Below, piece after piece: positions 19,261 to 28,682 of a stretch of 64,000 bases of DNA. Each line of letters starts with the position of its first letter. The stretch's first letter is position 1. The DNA is from AP-15 sp963845735. GTDB lineage: Bacteria; Pseudomonadota; Alphaproteobacteria; ATCC43930; CGMCC-115725. The translations under genes and the position numbers were made by a program. A model generated the notes under the pieces. That model was given only the letters and a program-made list of their open reading frames with translations, was not told the DNA's origin and ran no database searches. The DNA lies in NCBI GenBank assembly GCA_963845735.1, contig CAWJTR010000009.1, positions 248,001 to 312,000 on the forward strand. Direction: 5' to 3'.

Positions 19261-20138
19261 TCGATGTTCTGCACTTGCTCGCGAAACTGCTCGATCACGG
19301 CCTTTAGCGAGAGGCCGATCCGGGTCAGCTCGATATCGGCCGATTTCGAGCACAGGGTGTTGGCCTCGCGGTTCAGCTCCTGGCACAGAAAATCGAGACG
19401 GCGGCCGACCGCCTCGCTCTGCTGCAGTAATTCACCCGCCTGCTCGAGATGCGCGCGCAGTCGCTCGATCTCCTCGCGAATGTCCGAGCGGGCGGCGAGC
19501 AGGGCCACTTCCTGGGCCACCCGCTCTTCGGGCATCGACGGCATCAGATCGGCGAGGCTCGTCAGCACCGTGCGCAGCCGCTCGCGGATTGCCGCCGGCT
19601 GAGCCGCGGCACAGTCCGCGGCGGCGGTGACGAGCGCAGCCATCTCGTCGAGCTGGCTGCCCAGCAGTGCCGCGATGCGCGCCCCCTCTTCGGCGCGCGC
19701 CTCGGCGAGCCGGTCGAGCGCCGCATTCCAGCCGGCGAGCACTGCGTGCCGGCGCGCTTCGATCACCGTCTCGTCCTCGTCCTCGACGGTCTCGACGACG
19801 CCGCGCAAGGCCAGCAATCCGTCGAGGCGCGGCGGGGCCGCTTCGATCTCGCCGCTCAATTCGTTGATCAGGGTCACGAGCTGAGAGAGCGCCTCGCGGT
19901 TGACGCGCAGCGCCGGCGGAGTGGTCCGGGTGACGGCGAGGTTGGCGGAGAAATTGCCGCGGCGAAACCGCTGCGCCAGCGCCGCGCGCAGTTCGGGCTC
20001 CAGCGCGTCGAAGCCGGGGGCCAGCCGCAGCCGCAGGTCGAGCGCCCGCCCGTTGACGCTTTTGACCTCCCATACCCAGGACATCCCGGGCGCCTCGTCT
20101 TGCGCTCGGGCGAACCCGGTCATACTGGCTACGCCCAC
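19257..20138 (-). CDS. yicC: YicC family protein (putative endoribonuclease)
   Basis: 293 residues. The N-terminus (VASMTGFARAQ) and the C-terminal DUF1732 stretch (SDIREEIERLRAHLEQ, then RRLDFLCQELNREANTLCSKS) define the YicC family, reported as an RNase involved in small-RNA turnover and stationary-phase fitness. It sits between mltG and gmk as usual. Its TGA is embedded in the gmk ATG. Intact, with no membrane segments. Confidence 0.92.
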   Translation of the reverse strand: MGVASMTGFARAQDEAPGMSWVWEVKSVNGRALDLRLRLAPGFDALEPELRAALAQRFRRGNFSANLAVTRTTPPALRVNREALSQLVTLINELSGEIEAAPPRLDGLLALRGVVETVEDEDETVIEARRHAVLAGWNAALDRLAEARAEEGARIAALLGSQLDEMAALVTAAADCAAAQPAAIRERLRTVLTSLADLMPSMPEERVAQEVALLAARSDIREEIERLRAHLEQAGELLQQSEAVGRRLDFLCQELNREANTLCSKSADIELTRIGLSLKAVIEQFREQVQNIE

Positions 20139-20214
20139 GCCGCCGCGCTCCCCGCTGTCGATCCGGCGTTATAGCGGCACGGCGCCGCGCCAACAACGCC
20201 GCGCGGGCATCGCG

Positions 20215-21229
20215 TCAAGGGCCGGGACCCGGCGGATCGGCCTCATCCGCGGCATTGCGGCGATATTGGGCGACGTTGCGGTTGTGCTCGGCCAGAGTCT
20301 TGGCGAAGACGTGCCCGCCCGATCCGTCGGCGACGAAATAGAGGTCGTCGGTCGGCGCCGGCCGCGCCGCGGCGCGCAGTGCCGCCGCCCCCGGATTATC
20401 GATCGGGCCGGGCGGCAGCCCCTTTTCGACATAGGTGTTGTAGGGCGATGCGACCGCGAGATCGGCGCGGGTCAGCGGGCGATCGACTTTCTTGGCGCCG
20501 TCGTCGCTCAGCGCAAAGATCACGGTCGGGTCCGATTGCAGGCGCATCCCGAGGCGCAGCCGGTTGACGAAGACGGCGGCGATCCGCGCCCGTTCGTCCG
20601 CGCGCGCCGCCTCCCGCTCGACCAGCGAGGCCAGAATCAGCATCTGTTGCGGGTTCGCCAACGGCATATCGGGCCGCCGCTCGGCCCAGGCCGTTTGCAG
20701 CGCGCGGGCCATCGCCCGCTCCATCCGTCCGAGCAACGCCTGGCGCGTGTTGCCATAGCTGTAGATGTAGGTGGCGGGCATCAGCGCGCCCTCCGGGGGC
20801 GGCTTGCCGGTGTCGCCGTCGAGAGCCGGGGCGGCCCGCACCAACGCCACGATCTGAGCGCTGGTCAACCCTTCCGGGATGGTCAGCCGGTGCTCGACGG
20901 TCTTGCCGCTGGCGAGAATCGCGGCAGCCGCCAGAGCGCTCGTTCCGGCCGGGAACTCGTATTCACCGGCCAGCAGGGACGATCCGTTGCCGGAAAGCGT
21001 CGCCCCGATCTCGAACGAGAGCGCGTGCCGGATTACCTCGCGCCGCGCCAATAGTGCGGCGATGCCGCCAAGGCCGGTGCGCGGCGGGATGACGACCGTA
21101 CGTCGTCTGGGTCAGCGGACCCGGCGCGGTCAGGTCCTGGTAAAGCCACCAGCCGGCCCCGCCGGCGACCGCAATAACCGCCGAGACGGCCAGCATCGCC
21201 CAGGCAAACAGGCGAAGGGCGCCGCGCAT
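20215..21229 (-). CDS. mltG: Endolytic murein transglycosylase MltG (one frameshift)
   Basis: About 338 residues. A single N-terminal membrane helix (LFAWAMLAVSAVIAVAGGAGWWL) is followed by a LysM-like part and the YceG catalytic domain with LILASLVEREA (catalytic Glu) and SPYNTYVEKGLPPGPI. It cuts nascent glycan strands to terminate their elongation. The frame breaks near 21098-21105: after GPLTQT the coding continues one frame over as VVIPPRTGLGGIAALLARRE. Located downstream of fabF and upstream of yicC as in related genomes. Confidence 0.9.
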
Positions 21230-21269
21230 CGATCAGCAAACTCCGGGCGATTCTGCGCGGATCAGCCGC

Positions 21270-22532
21270 TTACGGCGGTCCTGCGAAGACGAGCGAGGCG
21301 TTGGTGCCGCCGAACCCGAACGAATTGGTCAGCACATAGCTGACCCGGCGCTCTTTGGCTTGTTTCGGCACCAGATCGATGTCGCAGGCCGGCGACGGGT
21401 TGTCGAGGTTCAAGGTTGGCGGCACCACGCCGTCGCGGATGGCGAGGATTGAAAAGATCGCTTCGACGCTGCCGGCGGCGCCGAGCAGATGGCCGATCGC
21501 CGATTTCGTCGATGACATCGACAGCTCGTAAGCATGTCGGCCGAACAGCCGTTTGACCGCGCCGAGCTCGATTTCATCGCCGAGCGGGGTCGAGGTGCCA
21601 TGGGCGTTGATATAGTCGATCTGGTCCGCGGCAATGCCGGCGCGGCGTAACGCGTTGCGCATCGAGCGAAAGGCGCCGTTACCGTCCTCGGCGGGCGCGG
21701 TCAGGTGAAACGCGTCGCCGGACATGCCATAGCCGATGACTTCGGCATAGATGCGGGCGCCGCGGCGGCGCGCGTGCTCCAGCTCTTCGAGAACCAGAAT
21801 CCCGGCCCCCTCGCCCATCACAAAGCCGTCACGGGCCTGATCCCACGGGCGCGAGGCCCGAGGCGGATCGTCGTTGAACCCGGTCGACAAGGCCCGCGCC
21901 GCGGCAAACCCGGCGAGACCGAGCCGGCAGATCGCCGCTTCGGTGCCGCCGCAAACCATGACATCGGCATCGTCGAGCATGATCAGCCGCCCGGCATCGC
22001 CGATCGCATGCGCGCCGGTCGAGCACGCCGTCACCACCGCGTGGTTCGGCCCGCTGAAACCATAGCGGATCGAGACATGACCGGACGCCAGGTTGATCAG
22101 ATTGGCCGGGATGAAAAATGGTGTAAGACGGCGCGGACCGCGCTCGTGCAGGGTCAGCGCGCCTTCGGTGATCCCGGAGAGACCGCCGATGCCGGAGCCG
22201 ATCATGACACCGGTGCGCTCGCGCTCGTACTCGCCGTCCGGTGTCCAATCGGCATCCTCGACCGCCTGGGCGGCCGCGGCCAGCGCATAGACGATAAAGC
22301 CGTCCATCTTGCGCTGATCCTTGGGCGGAACCCAGTCATCGGCGTTGAACAGCCCCGACGCGGTGTCGCCGCGCGGCACCTGGGCCGCGATCCGCGCCGG
22401 AAGATCGGACACGTCGAAAGACTGAATCGCGCTGACGCCCGAGGCGCCGGCAATCAGGTGCTGCCAGTTTCGCTCGAGGCCAATGCCGAGGGGCGTCACG
22501 AGCCCCATGCCGGTCACGACGACGCGTCGCAT
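21270..22532 (-). CDS. fabF: 3-oxoacyl-ACP synthase II
   Basis: 420 residues, intact. Condensing enzyme of fatty-acid elongation. The nucleophile is in VVTACSTGAHAIGDA (about residue 170); the catalytic histidines are in INAHGTSTPLGD and SAIGHLLGAAG. It opens with RRVVVTGMGLVTPLG. Forms the fabD-fabG-acpP-fabF string on the minus strand with mltG next. Confidence 0.97.
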   Translation of the reverse strand: MRRVVVTGMGLVTPLGIGLERNWQHLIAGASGVSAIQSFDVSDLPARIAAQVPRGDTASGLFNADDWVPPKDQRKMDGFIVYALAAAAQAVEDADWTPDGEYERERTGVMIGSGIGGLSGITEGALTLHERGPRRLTPFFIPANLINLASGHVSIRYGFSGPNHAVVTACSTGAHAIGDAGRLIMLDDADVMVCGGTEAAICRLGLAGFAAARALSTGFNDDPPRASRPWDQARDGFVMGEGAGILVLEELEHARRRGARIYAEVIGYGMSGDAFHLTAPAEDGNGAFRSMRNALRRAGIAADQIDYINAHGTSTPLGDEIELGAVKRLFGRHAYELSMSSTKSAIGHLLGAAGSVEAIFSILAIRDGVVPPTLNLDNPSPACDIDLVPKQAKERRVSYVLTNSFGFGGTNASLVFAGPP

Positions 22533-22620
22533 TCCATTCTCACGAACGGCCGGACGGTCGAAAGTTCACGGCCGGAAGACCTCCCGAGACAATACGGAAC
22601 GACAGAGCGAATGCGACGGC

Positions 22621-22854
22621 TCAGCTGTGCGATTCGATAAAGCTGACCGCATCCTTGACCGTCACGATCTTTTCCGCCGCGTCGTCCGGAATCTCACAGC
22701 CGAATTCCTCTTCGAAAGCCATCACAAGTTCTACCGTGTCGAGGCTGTCGGCGCCGAGATCATCGATAAAGCTGGCATTCTCGGTCACTTTCGATTCGTC
22801 GACGCCCAAATGCTCGACCACGATCTTTTTGACCCGCTCGGCGACGTCGCTCAT
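22621..22854 (-). CDS. acpP: Acyl carrier protein
   Basis: 77 residues, strongly acidic. The 4'-phosphopantetheine attachment serine is in DDLGADSLDTVELVM. GGGGAAG lies at good spacing before the ATG. It carries growing acyl chains for the surrounding Fab enzymes. Confidence 0.98.
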   Translation of the reverse strand: MSDVAERVKKIVVEHLGVDESKVTENASFIDDLGADSLDTVELVMAFEEEFGCEIPDDAAEKIVTVKDAVSFIESHS

Positions 22855-23021
22855 CCGTTCTTCCCCTCAGTGGCTCGCGTGAAAGTCGTTTCGACACAAG
22901 TTTGCGGGCATATCCGCGTTCATAGTGTCGCCGTCGGGGGCGGCGATCAAGGCGCCGGTCACATATCAGATTTCCCCAGCGGTGCCAATTCGGCTGAATC
23001 GGGCTTCCGCGCCGCGCGACC

Positions 23022-23759
23022 TCATAGCATGGCCATGCCGCCGTTGACGTGCAAGGTGTGGCCGGTGACATAGGCAGCCTCGGCGCTCGCCAGATAGACG
23101 ATGGCGGCGGCGATGTCCTCGGGCGCGCCGAACCTTCCGGCGGGAATCGCCGCGCCCAGCCGCGCGCGCTGATCCGCGGTCAGCTTGTCGGTCATCGCCG
23201 TCTCGATCAAACCTGGAGCGACGCAGTTGACCGTGATGCCGCGGCCGGCGACCTCGGCCGCGATCGATTTCGACATTCCGATCATTGCCGCCTTGGCCGC
23301 CGCATAGTTCGCCTGGCCGGGGTTGCCGGTCGCGGCGACAATCGAGGTCACCGCGATTATCCGCCCGTGCCGGCGCCGGACCATGCCGCGCAGCACCGCA
23401 CGGGTGAGGCGAAAGGCAGCGGTCAGATCGACGTCGAGCACCGCCTGCCAATCCGCGTCGGTCATGCGCAATGCCAGCGCGTCCCGGGTCAGACCGGCAT
23501 TGTTGACGAGGATGTCGATATGGCCGAGCGCCGCCTCGGCATTCTTGACCAGCTGTTCGCAGGCCTGGGGATCGGCAAGATCGGCGAGTCCGACATGGGC
23601 GCGCCCACCGAGCTCGGCGGCAAGCCTCTGGAGGGCTTCGGCACGCGTGCCCGCCAGCATCAGCGCCGCCCCCTGGGCATGCAATGCCCTGGCGATCGCC
23701 CCGCCGATGCCGCCGGAGGCGCCGGTTACCAACGCCGTCTGACCCGACAGATCGAACAT
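23022..23759 (-). CDS. fabG: 3-oxoacyl-ACP reductase
   Basis: 245 residues, SDR fold. The NADPH-binding TGASGGIGGAIAR is near the N-terminus, NNAG follows, and the catalytic Ser-Tyr-Lys appears as ITSIVAATG...ANYAAAKAAM (written VTSIVAATGNPGQANY). It begins 13 bases after the fabD stop; 167 bases separate it from acpP. Confidence 0.96.
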   Translation of the reverse strand: MFDLSGQTALVTGASGGIGGAIARALHAQGAALMLAGTRAEALQRLAAELGGRAHVGLADLADPQACEQLVKNAEAALGHIDILVNNAGLTRDALALRMTDADWQAVLDVDLTAAFRLTRAVLRGMVRRRHGRIIAVTSIVAATGNPGQANYAAAKAAMIGMSKSIAAEVAGRGITVNCVAPGLIETAMTDKLTADQRARLGAAIPAGRFGAPEDIAAAIVYLASAEAAYVTGHTLHVNGGMAML

Positions 23760-23772
23760 CGCCCGACCGTGC

Positions 23773-24729
23773 TTAGAAGTCCTCGAGCAGCGCCTTGACC
23801 TCGGCCGGGGCGCCGACGGAACGCGCCGCGAGCGCTGGCGCGATGCGTTTGGCGAGCCCGGCGAGTACGCGACCCGCGCCGATCTCGACGATTTCCTCGA
23901 CCCCGGAGGCGGCGAGGTACAGCACGCTCTCGCGCCACCGCACCATCGCCGTCACTTGCTCGACCAGCAGGCGTTTGATCGCGGCGGGATTGCTGACGGC
24001 GGTCGCCGAAACGTTGGCGACCAGCGGCACCAGCGGCGCACGCAGAGTAACATCTTCAAGGGCATCGGCCATCGCCGCGGCAGCCGGGGCCAGCAGCGGC
24101 GAATGAAACGGCGCGCTGACCGCGAGCAGGATCGAGCGCCGTGCGCCGTGTTCGCGGGCGATTGCAATCGCCCGCTCGACGGCCCCACGATGGCCGCTGA
24201 CGACGACTTGCCCGGGAGCGTTGTCGTTCGCGACCGTGCAGATCTCGTCGTGGTCGATCCCGGCGCGTGCCGCCTCGGCGGCGATGGCGCGCGCGTCGGC
24301 GGCATCGAGCCCGATCAGCGCCGCCATTGCTCCGTCGCCGACCGGCACCGCGCGTTGCATCGCCTGGCCGCGCAATTTGAGCAACCGCGCCGCGTCGCCG
24401 ACCGAAAGCGCCCGGGCTGCGGCCAGCGCCGAATACTCGCCGAGCGAATGCCCGGCGACATAAGCGACATGCTGTGAGAGATCGAGGCCGCCTTCGGTTT
24501 CGAGCACACGGATCACCGCGAGGCTCGCCGCCATCAGCGCGGGCTGAGCATTTTCGGTCAAGGTCAGCTCGCTCTCCGGCCCCTCGAACATCAGGCGCGA
24601 GAGATGCTGCGACAGCGAGTTGTCGACTTCATCGAACAGCCGGCGCGCCGCTGGAAAGGCGTCGGCGAGGCTGCGCCCCATGCCGACCGCCTGCGAGCCC
24701 TGACCCGGAAACACAAATGCACGCTTCAT
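23773..24729 (-). CDS. fabD: Malonyl-CoA:ACP transacylase
   Basis: 318 residues. FVFPGQGSQAVGMGRSL at the N-terminus, nucleophile in VAGHSLGEYSALAAA (about residue 95) and the catalytic His in AVSAPFHSPLLAPA. Loads malonate onto AcpP. First gene of the fab group; the 178 bases upstream, shared with the divergent rpsF, should contain both promoters. Confidence 0.96.
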   Translation of the reverse strand: MKRAFVFPGQGSQAVGMGRSLADAFPAARRLFDEVDNSLSQHLSRLMFEGPESELTLTENAQPALMAASLAVIRVLETEGGLDLSQHVAYVAGHSLGEYSALAAARALSVGDAARLLKLRGQAMQRAVPVGDGAMAALIGLDAADARAIAAEAARAGIDHDEICTVANDNAPGQVVVSGHRGAVERAIAIAREHGARRSILLAVSAPFHSPLLAPAAAAMADALEDVTLRAPLVPLVANVSATAVSNPAAIKRLLVEQVTAMVRWRESVLYLAASGVEEIVEIGAGRVLAGLAKRIAPALAARSVGAPAEVKALLEDF

Positions 24730-24907
24730 CGCATACGTCCCCCCATTCCCCCACGACCGGTATCAGACCCCGAACCGGCGTCCGCCATCTTGTCCTTCGG
24801 GCAGGTCTCTGTATAGTGCGCGGGCTTACCCTTGCCGGCATGTGCCGGCTCGGCCCGGTCGGCGGATGCGCCCCGGGCCTCGATCAGCCAAAAGGGATTC
24901 GGTCTCT

Positions 24908-25447
24908 ATGCCTCTCTACGAGAATGTGTTCATCGCACGCCAGGATATATCGGGCGCACAGGTCGACGCCCTCGCCGACAGCTTTGCCCAGCTGATCGCC
25001 GACAATGGCGGCGAGGTCAAGAAGCGCGAATACTGGGGCCTGCGCAACCTCGCTTACCGAATGCGCAAGAATCGCAAGGGGCATTACGTGCTGATGAACC
25101 TGTCGGCGCCGCCGGCCGCGATCGCCGAGCTCGAGCGCACGATGCGGATCACCGAGGACGTGCTGCGCTACATGACGCTCCGGGTCGAGGCGCTCGACGA
25201 GGGGCCGTCGGCGATCATGCAGAACCGCGGCAGCCGCGACGACCGCCCACGGCGGGGTCCAGGGGACCGGGACCGGGAGCGCTATGGCGAGCCGCGCGAC
25301 GCTGGCGAGCGTGTCGACCGCCCGGTTCCCGAACGCGCGGTTGCCGAACGCGCCGAACCCGCGGTCGCCGAACCCGCTGTCGCCGAACCCGCTGTCGCCG
25401 AACCCGCTGTCGCCGAACCCGCTGTCGCCGAAACGGTGGAGCCATAA
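24908..25447 (+). CDS. rpsF: Ribosomal protein bS6 with long repeat-rich tail
   Basis: 179 residues from the ATG at 24908 (MPLYENVFIARQDISGAQ). The S6 fold occupies about residues 1-95, including NLAYRMRKNRKGHYVLMNL. Beyond that is a charged, low-complexity tail ending in tandem VAEPA units, making the protein about 80 residues longer than the core. The stop is directly followed by the rpsR ATG. An earlier in-frame start at 24842 adds residues outside the family and was not used. Confidence 0.95.
   Translation: MPLYENVFIARQDISGAQVDALADSFAQLIADNGGEVKKREYWGLRNLAYRMRKNRKGHYVLMNLSAPPAAIAELERTMRITEDVLRYMTLRVEALDEGPSAIMQNRGSRDDRPRRGPGDRDRERYGEPRDAGERVDRPVPERAVAERAEPAVAEPAVAEPAVAEPAVAEPAVAETVEP
25364..25423 (+). 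repeat. Four perfect 15-bp tandem repeats inside rpsF
   Basis: The unit gtcgccgaacccgct occurs four times head to tail, with partial copies on both sides, encoding VAEPA repeats in frame with the bS6 tail. Length variation between strains would be expected by slippage without a frame change. Confidence 0.95.
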
Positions 25448-25714
25448 ATGGAAAGCCAGACTGCGGGCGGAGACCGGCGTGGCGCGGCAACCCGCCGGCC
25501 GTTCTTCCGGCGCCGCAAATCGTGCCCGTTCTCGGGTCCGAACGCGCCCAAGATCGACTACAAGGACGTCAAGCTCCTGCAGCGCTTCGTATCCGAGCGC
25601 GGCAAGATCGTGCCCAGCCGCATCACCGCGGTCTCGACCAAGCGCCAGCGCGAACTCGCGCAGGCGATCAAGCGGGCGCGGTTTCTCGGCTTATTGCCCT
25701 ATATGGTGAAGTAG
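25448..25714 (+). CDS. rpsR: Ribosomal protein bS18
   Basis: 88 residues. RPFFRRRKSCPFSG and IDYKDVKLLQRFVSERGKIVPSRITAVS are family hallmarks. The start codon immediately follows the rpsF stop, indicating coupled translation; bS6 and bS18 bind each other on the 30S platform. Confidence 0.97.
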   Translation: MESQTAGGDRRGAATRRPFFRRRKSCPFSGPNAPKIDYKDVKLLQRFVSERGKIVPSRITAVSTKRQRELAQAIKRARFLGLLPYMVK

Positions 25715-25747
25715 CCGGCCGGGCGCGCTGACCGACGTGCAGCGGGA

Positions 25748-26671
25748 ATGGTCATGGGCTGGGCCCGGATTGCCGGAACGGGCGCGCTATTGGGCGCGCT
25801 CGGGGCAGCGCTCTATTTGGCGGTGCTGACCGGCTCGCCGGGCGCGCTGATCCTCGTCTATCTGGCGCAACTCCCGCTCTTCGCCGCCGGATTGTGGCTC
25901 GGAATCGGCGCCGTTGCGGCGGCCGCGCTGACCGCATCGGTGGTCCTGCTGGCAGCGGGCGGCATCATCGCCGCCGCGCTGTTTGCCGGGCTCTACGCCG
26001 CTCCGGTGGTTTTGTTGGTCCGCCAGGCCTTGCTGGCGCGCAACGGGCCGGAGGGCGCCGTCGAATGGTACCCCCCGGGATTGCTGACGGCGTGGCTGAC
26101 CGGGCTCGGCCTCGCGGCGTTCGCCGTGGCCCTGCTGTTCTTCGGCGGCCCCAGCAGCATGGAGTCGATGTTGCGCGAGAGCTTGGCGCCCGCCGTCGAC
26201 CGCTTTGTCGACGCGAGTGAGGTCAGTCGCGACGCCCTGATCGAGGGGGTGGCGCAGCGTCGTTCCCGGTGTCGTCGCCGCTTCGTGGATGGTAATGACG
26301 GCAAGCACGGCGATGCTCGCGCAAGGAATATTGGCGCGCTTTGGGGCCAGCTGGCGACCCTCGCCCGATCTCGCCGCTTTGACCCTGCCGTTATGGGTTT
26401 CGGTGGCCCTCGGGGTTGCAGCGCAGCTGCGGCGATCGGCGGGACGGCGCGATTTTTGGCCATCAACGTGATGATCGTCCTGGCGATCCCGTTTTGCCTC
26501 GCGGGCCTGGCGGTGCTGCATACGGCGGTGCGTCGCCTGCGGCGGCCGCAGGTGCCGCTCGTCGGTTTTTATGTGCTGGCCGGTTTGTTCGGCTGGCCGT
26601 TGTTGGTGATTGCTGTCGTCGGGCTGCTGGACGCCTTGTTCGGGCTGCGGCGGCATTTCGCGCAGCCCTGA
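25748..26671 (+). CDS. DUF2232 polytopic membrane protein (two compensating frameshifts)
   Basis: About 307 residues with 7-8 hydrophobic segments. It sits between rpsR and rplI, where alphaproteobacteria commonly encode a DUF2232 (YybS-like) membrane protein of unknown function. The start and end share one frame, but the middle (about 26256-26440) is coding in another, as VVPGVVAASWMVMTASTAML through LPLWVSVALGVAA. Two opposite indels near 26255 and 26440 explain this. Confidence 0.75.
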   Translation: MVMGWARIAGTGALLGALGAALYLAVLTGSPGALILVYLAQLPLFAAGLWLGIGAVAAAALTASVVLLAAGGIIAAALFAGLYAAPVVLLVRQALLARNGPEGAVEWYPPGLLTAWLTGLGLAAFAVALLFFGGPSSMESMLRESLAPAVDRFVDASEVSRDALIEGVAQRRSRCRRRFVDGNDGKHGDARARNIGALWGQLATLARSRRFDPAVMGFGGPRGCSAAAAIGGTARFLAINVMIVLAIPFCLAGLAVLHTAVRRLRRPQVPLVGFYVLAGLFGWPLLVIAVVGLLDALFGLRRHFAQP

Positions 26672-26691
26672 TCAGTCGGAGGAAAGAGGCG

Positions 26692-27264
26692 ATGATTGAA
26701 CTGATTTTGCTCGAACGGGTCGAGAAGCTCGGCCAGATGGGCCAGCTGGTTAAAGTCAAGCCGGGATTTGCCCGCAATTATCTGCTGCCGCAGAAAAAAG
26801 CGATGCGCGCGACCGAGGCGAACCTCGCCTATTTCGAAACCCAGCGCGCCCAACTCGAAGCCAACAACCTGCAACGCAAGTCTGAAGCGGGCGAGGTCGG
26901 CGCCAAGCTCGAAGGGCTGACCGTCGTGATCGTCCGCCAGGCCGGCGAGAGTGGGCAGCTCTACGGCTCGGTCTCGGCCCGCGATATTGCCGACGCGGTC
27001 ACCGAGGCCGGGTTCACGATCGAAAAGCGCCAGGTCGTTCTCGAACGCCCGATCAAAACCCTCGGGCTTCACCCGTTGCGGATCGTGCTGCATCCGGAAG
27101 TCTCGGTCGGGGTCAGCGCCAATGTCGCGCAATCGGTCGAAGAGGCGGCGATGCAGGCGCGCGGCATCGACCCGCTGCGCATGGCTGACGAGGACGAGGA
27201 CGAACGCGAAGCCGCCGGGTCGCCGCCTACGCCGGCAGCCAGCGCAACCGCTGAGAACGCATAA
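26692..27264 (+). CDS. rplI: Ribosomal protein bL9
   Basis: 190 residues from the ATG at 26692, preceded by a strong GGAGGAAAGAGG. The N-terminal RNA-binding lobe is VEKLGQMGQLVKVKPGFARN, followed by the long connecting helix (about 40-75) and the C-terminal lobe. An acidic, Ala/Pro-rich tail of about 40 residues extends past the usual end. The longer frame to 26416 is a shadow of the DUF2232 gene. Confidence 0.96.
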   Translation: MIELILLERVEKLGQMGQLVKVKPGFARNYLLPQKKAMRATEANLAYFETQRAQLEANNLQRKSEAGEVGAKLEGLTVVIVRQAGESGQLYGSVSARDIADAVTEAGFTIEKRQVVLERPIKTLGLHPLRIVLHPEVSVGVSANVAQSVEEAAMQARGIDPLRMADEDEDEREAAGSPPTPAASATAENA

Positions 27265-27347
27265 TCCTGCCGTGAACGTCTTGCGTTTGCTTTGCCACTT
27301 TTTTTCATGGATAGTGCTAGGTCGGTTCCCTCTTCGGTCTCGTCACG

Positions 27348-28574
27348 ATGCTGCTCACGCGTCTTTTCGAGCGAATCATCTCCGTTGGCCGGCTCTGCGT
27401 AACCGACGCCAGCGGAAAGACCCACACCATCGCGGCGGCGCCGGGTCCAAGCGTCGCCATTCGGCTTCACGACCCGGCGCTGCACTGGAAGCTCGTCGTC
27501 AGACCGCGTCTCTATTTGCCCGAAGCCTTCATGGATGGGACGCTGACGATCGAGGAAGGCAGCCTCTACGATTTGATCGACCTGCTCGTCCTCAATGTCG
27601 AGACCATGCCTGAGGGAGTGTTGTCGCAGCTGCTGAACGGTTCGTTCGCTCTGTGGCGGCGCGTTCATCAATACAACCCGCTCTCTCGCGCCCGGCAGAA
27701 CGTGGCGCACCACTACGATCTGTCGGACCAGCTGTACGAGGCTTTTCTCGACCAGGACCGTCAGTATTCCTGTGCCTATTTTCACGACCGGGTCGACGAC
27801 CTCGATACCGCGCAACTCGATAAGAAGCGCCACATCGCGGCAAAGCTGCTGGTCCGCCCTGGGCACAAGGTGCTCGACATCGGCTCCGGCTGGGGCGGTC
27901 TGGCGCTCTATCTTGCCGGCGAATGCGGCGCCGACGTAACCGGGCTCACGCTCTCGGTCGAGCAGCATAAGGCGGCGACGCGCCGTGCCGCCGCGGCGGG
28001 ACTTTCCGACCGCGTGCGCTTTCACCTGCGCGATTACCGCGAGGAAAACGGCGAGTACGACCGGATCGTTTCCGTCGGCATGTTCGAGCATGTCGGCATC
28101 AACCACTACGGCCAGTTTTTCGCCAAGGTGAAGGCGCTGCTGGCCGCGGACGGGGTGGCGCTGCTGCATTCGATCGGCCGGATGGATGGGCCGGGCTCGA
28201 CCCATCCTTGGATTCGCAAATACATCTTCCCCGGCGGCTACGCGCCGGCCCTCTCGGAGGTGGTGCCGGTGGTCGAGCGGCTGCGGCTATGGATCACCGA
28301 CATCGAGATCCTGCGCCTGCATTACGCCCAGACATTGCGGCTGTGGCGGCGCCGGTTCGAGCAGAACCGCGATCGCCTGCGTACGATCTATGACGAGCGC
28401 TTTTGCCGGATGTGGGAGATGTATCTGGTCGGCTCGGAAATCGCATTCCGGCGCGCCGGCCACCTCGTTTTTCAGATGCAGCTTGCCAAGGCGGTCGATA
28501 CCGTGCCGCTGACCCGCGACTATATGCTCGACTGGGAGCGCGCCCGCAGCGCCGTCGCCGATCGCGCCGCCTGA
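27348..28574 (+). CDS. cfa: Cyclopropane-fatty-acyl-phospholipid synthase
   Basis: 408 residues. SAM-dependent methylene transfer to unsaturated phospholipid acyl chains. Key stretches are NVAHHYDLSDQLYEAFLD, the SAM site VLDIGSGWGGLALYLA, VSVGMFEHVGINHY and HPWIRKYIFPGGYAP. The N-terminal lipid-binding part is present, so it is full length. Located between rplI and dnaB on the same strand. Confidence 0.93.
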   Translation: MLLTRLFERIISVGRLCVTDASGKTHTIAAAPGPSVAIRLHDPALHWKLVVRPRLYLPEAFMDGTLTIEEGSLYDLIDLLVLNVETMPEGVLSQLLNGSFALWRRVHQYNPLSRARQNVAHHYDLSDQLYEAFLDQDRQYSCAYFHDRVDDLDTAQLDKKRHIAAKLLVRPGHKVLDIGSGWGGLALYLAGECGADVTGLTLSVEQHKAATRRAAAAGLSDRVRFHLRDYREENGEYDRIVSVGMFEHVGINHYGQFFAKVKALLAADGVALLHSIGRMDGPGSTHPWIRKYIFPGGYAPALSEVVPVVERLRLWITDIEILRLHYAQTLRLWRRRFEQNRDRLRTIYDERFCRMWEMYLVGSEIAFRRAGHLVFQMQLAKAVDTVPLTRDYMLDWERARSAVADRAA

Positions 28575-28682
28575 ACCCGGCTCGGGGCGACCCGATCCGA
28601 GGGCGCGAAGTATCCACGCCTTGCACAGGGTGTGAGTCCTTCTGGGCGCGGCCCCGTCCCACGGCGGGTGGTAGTCTTTCAC

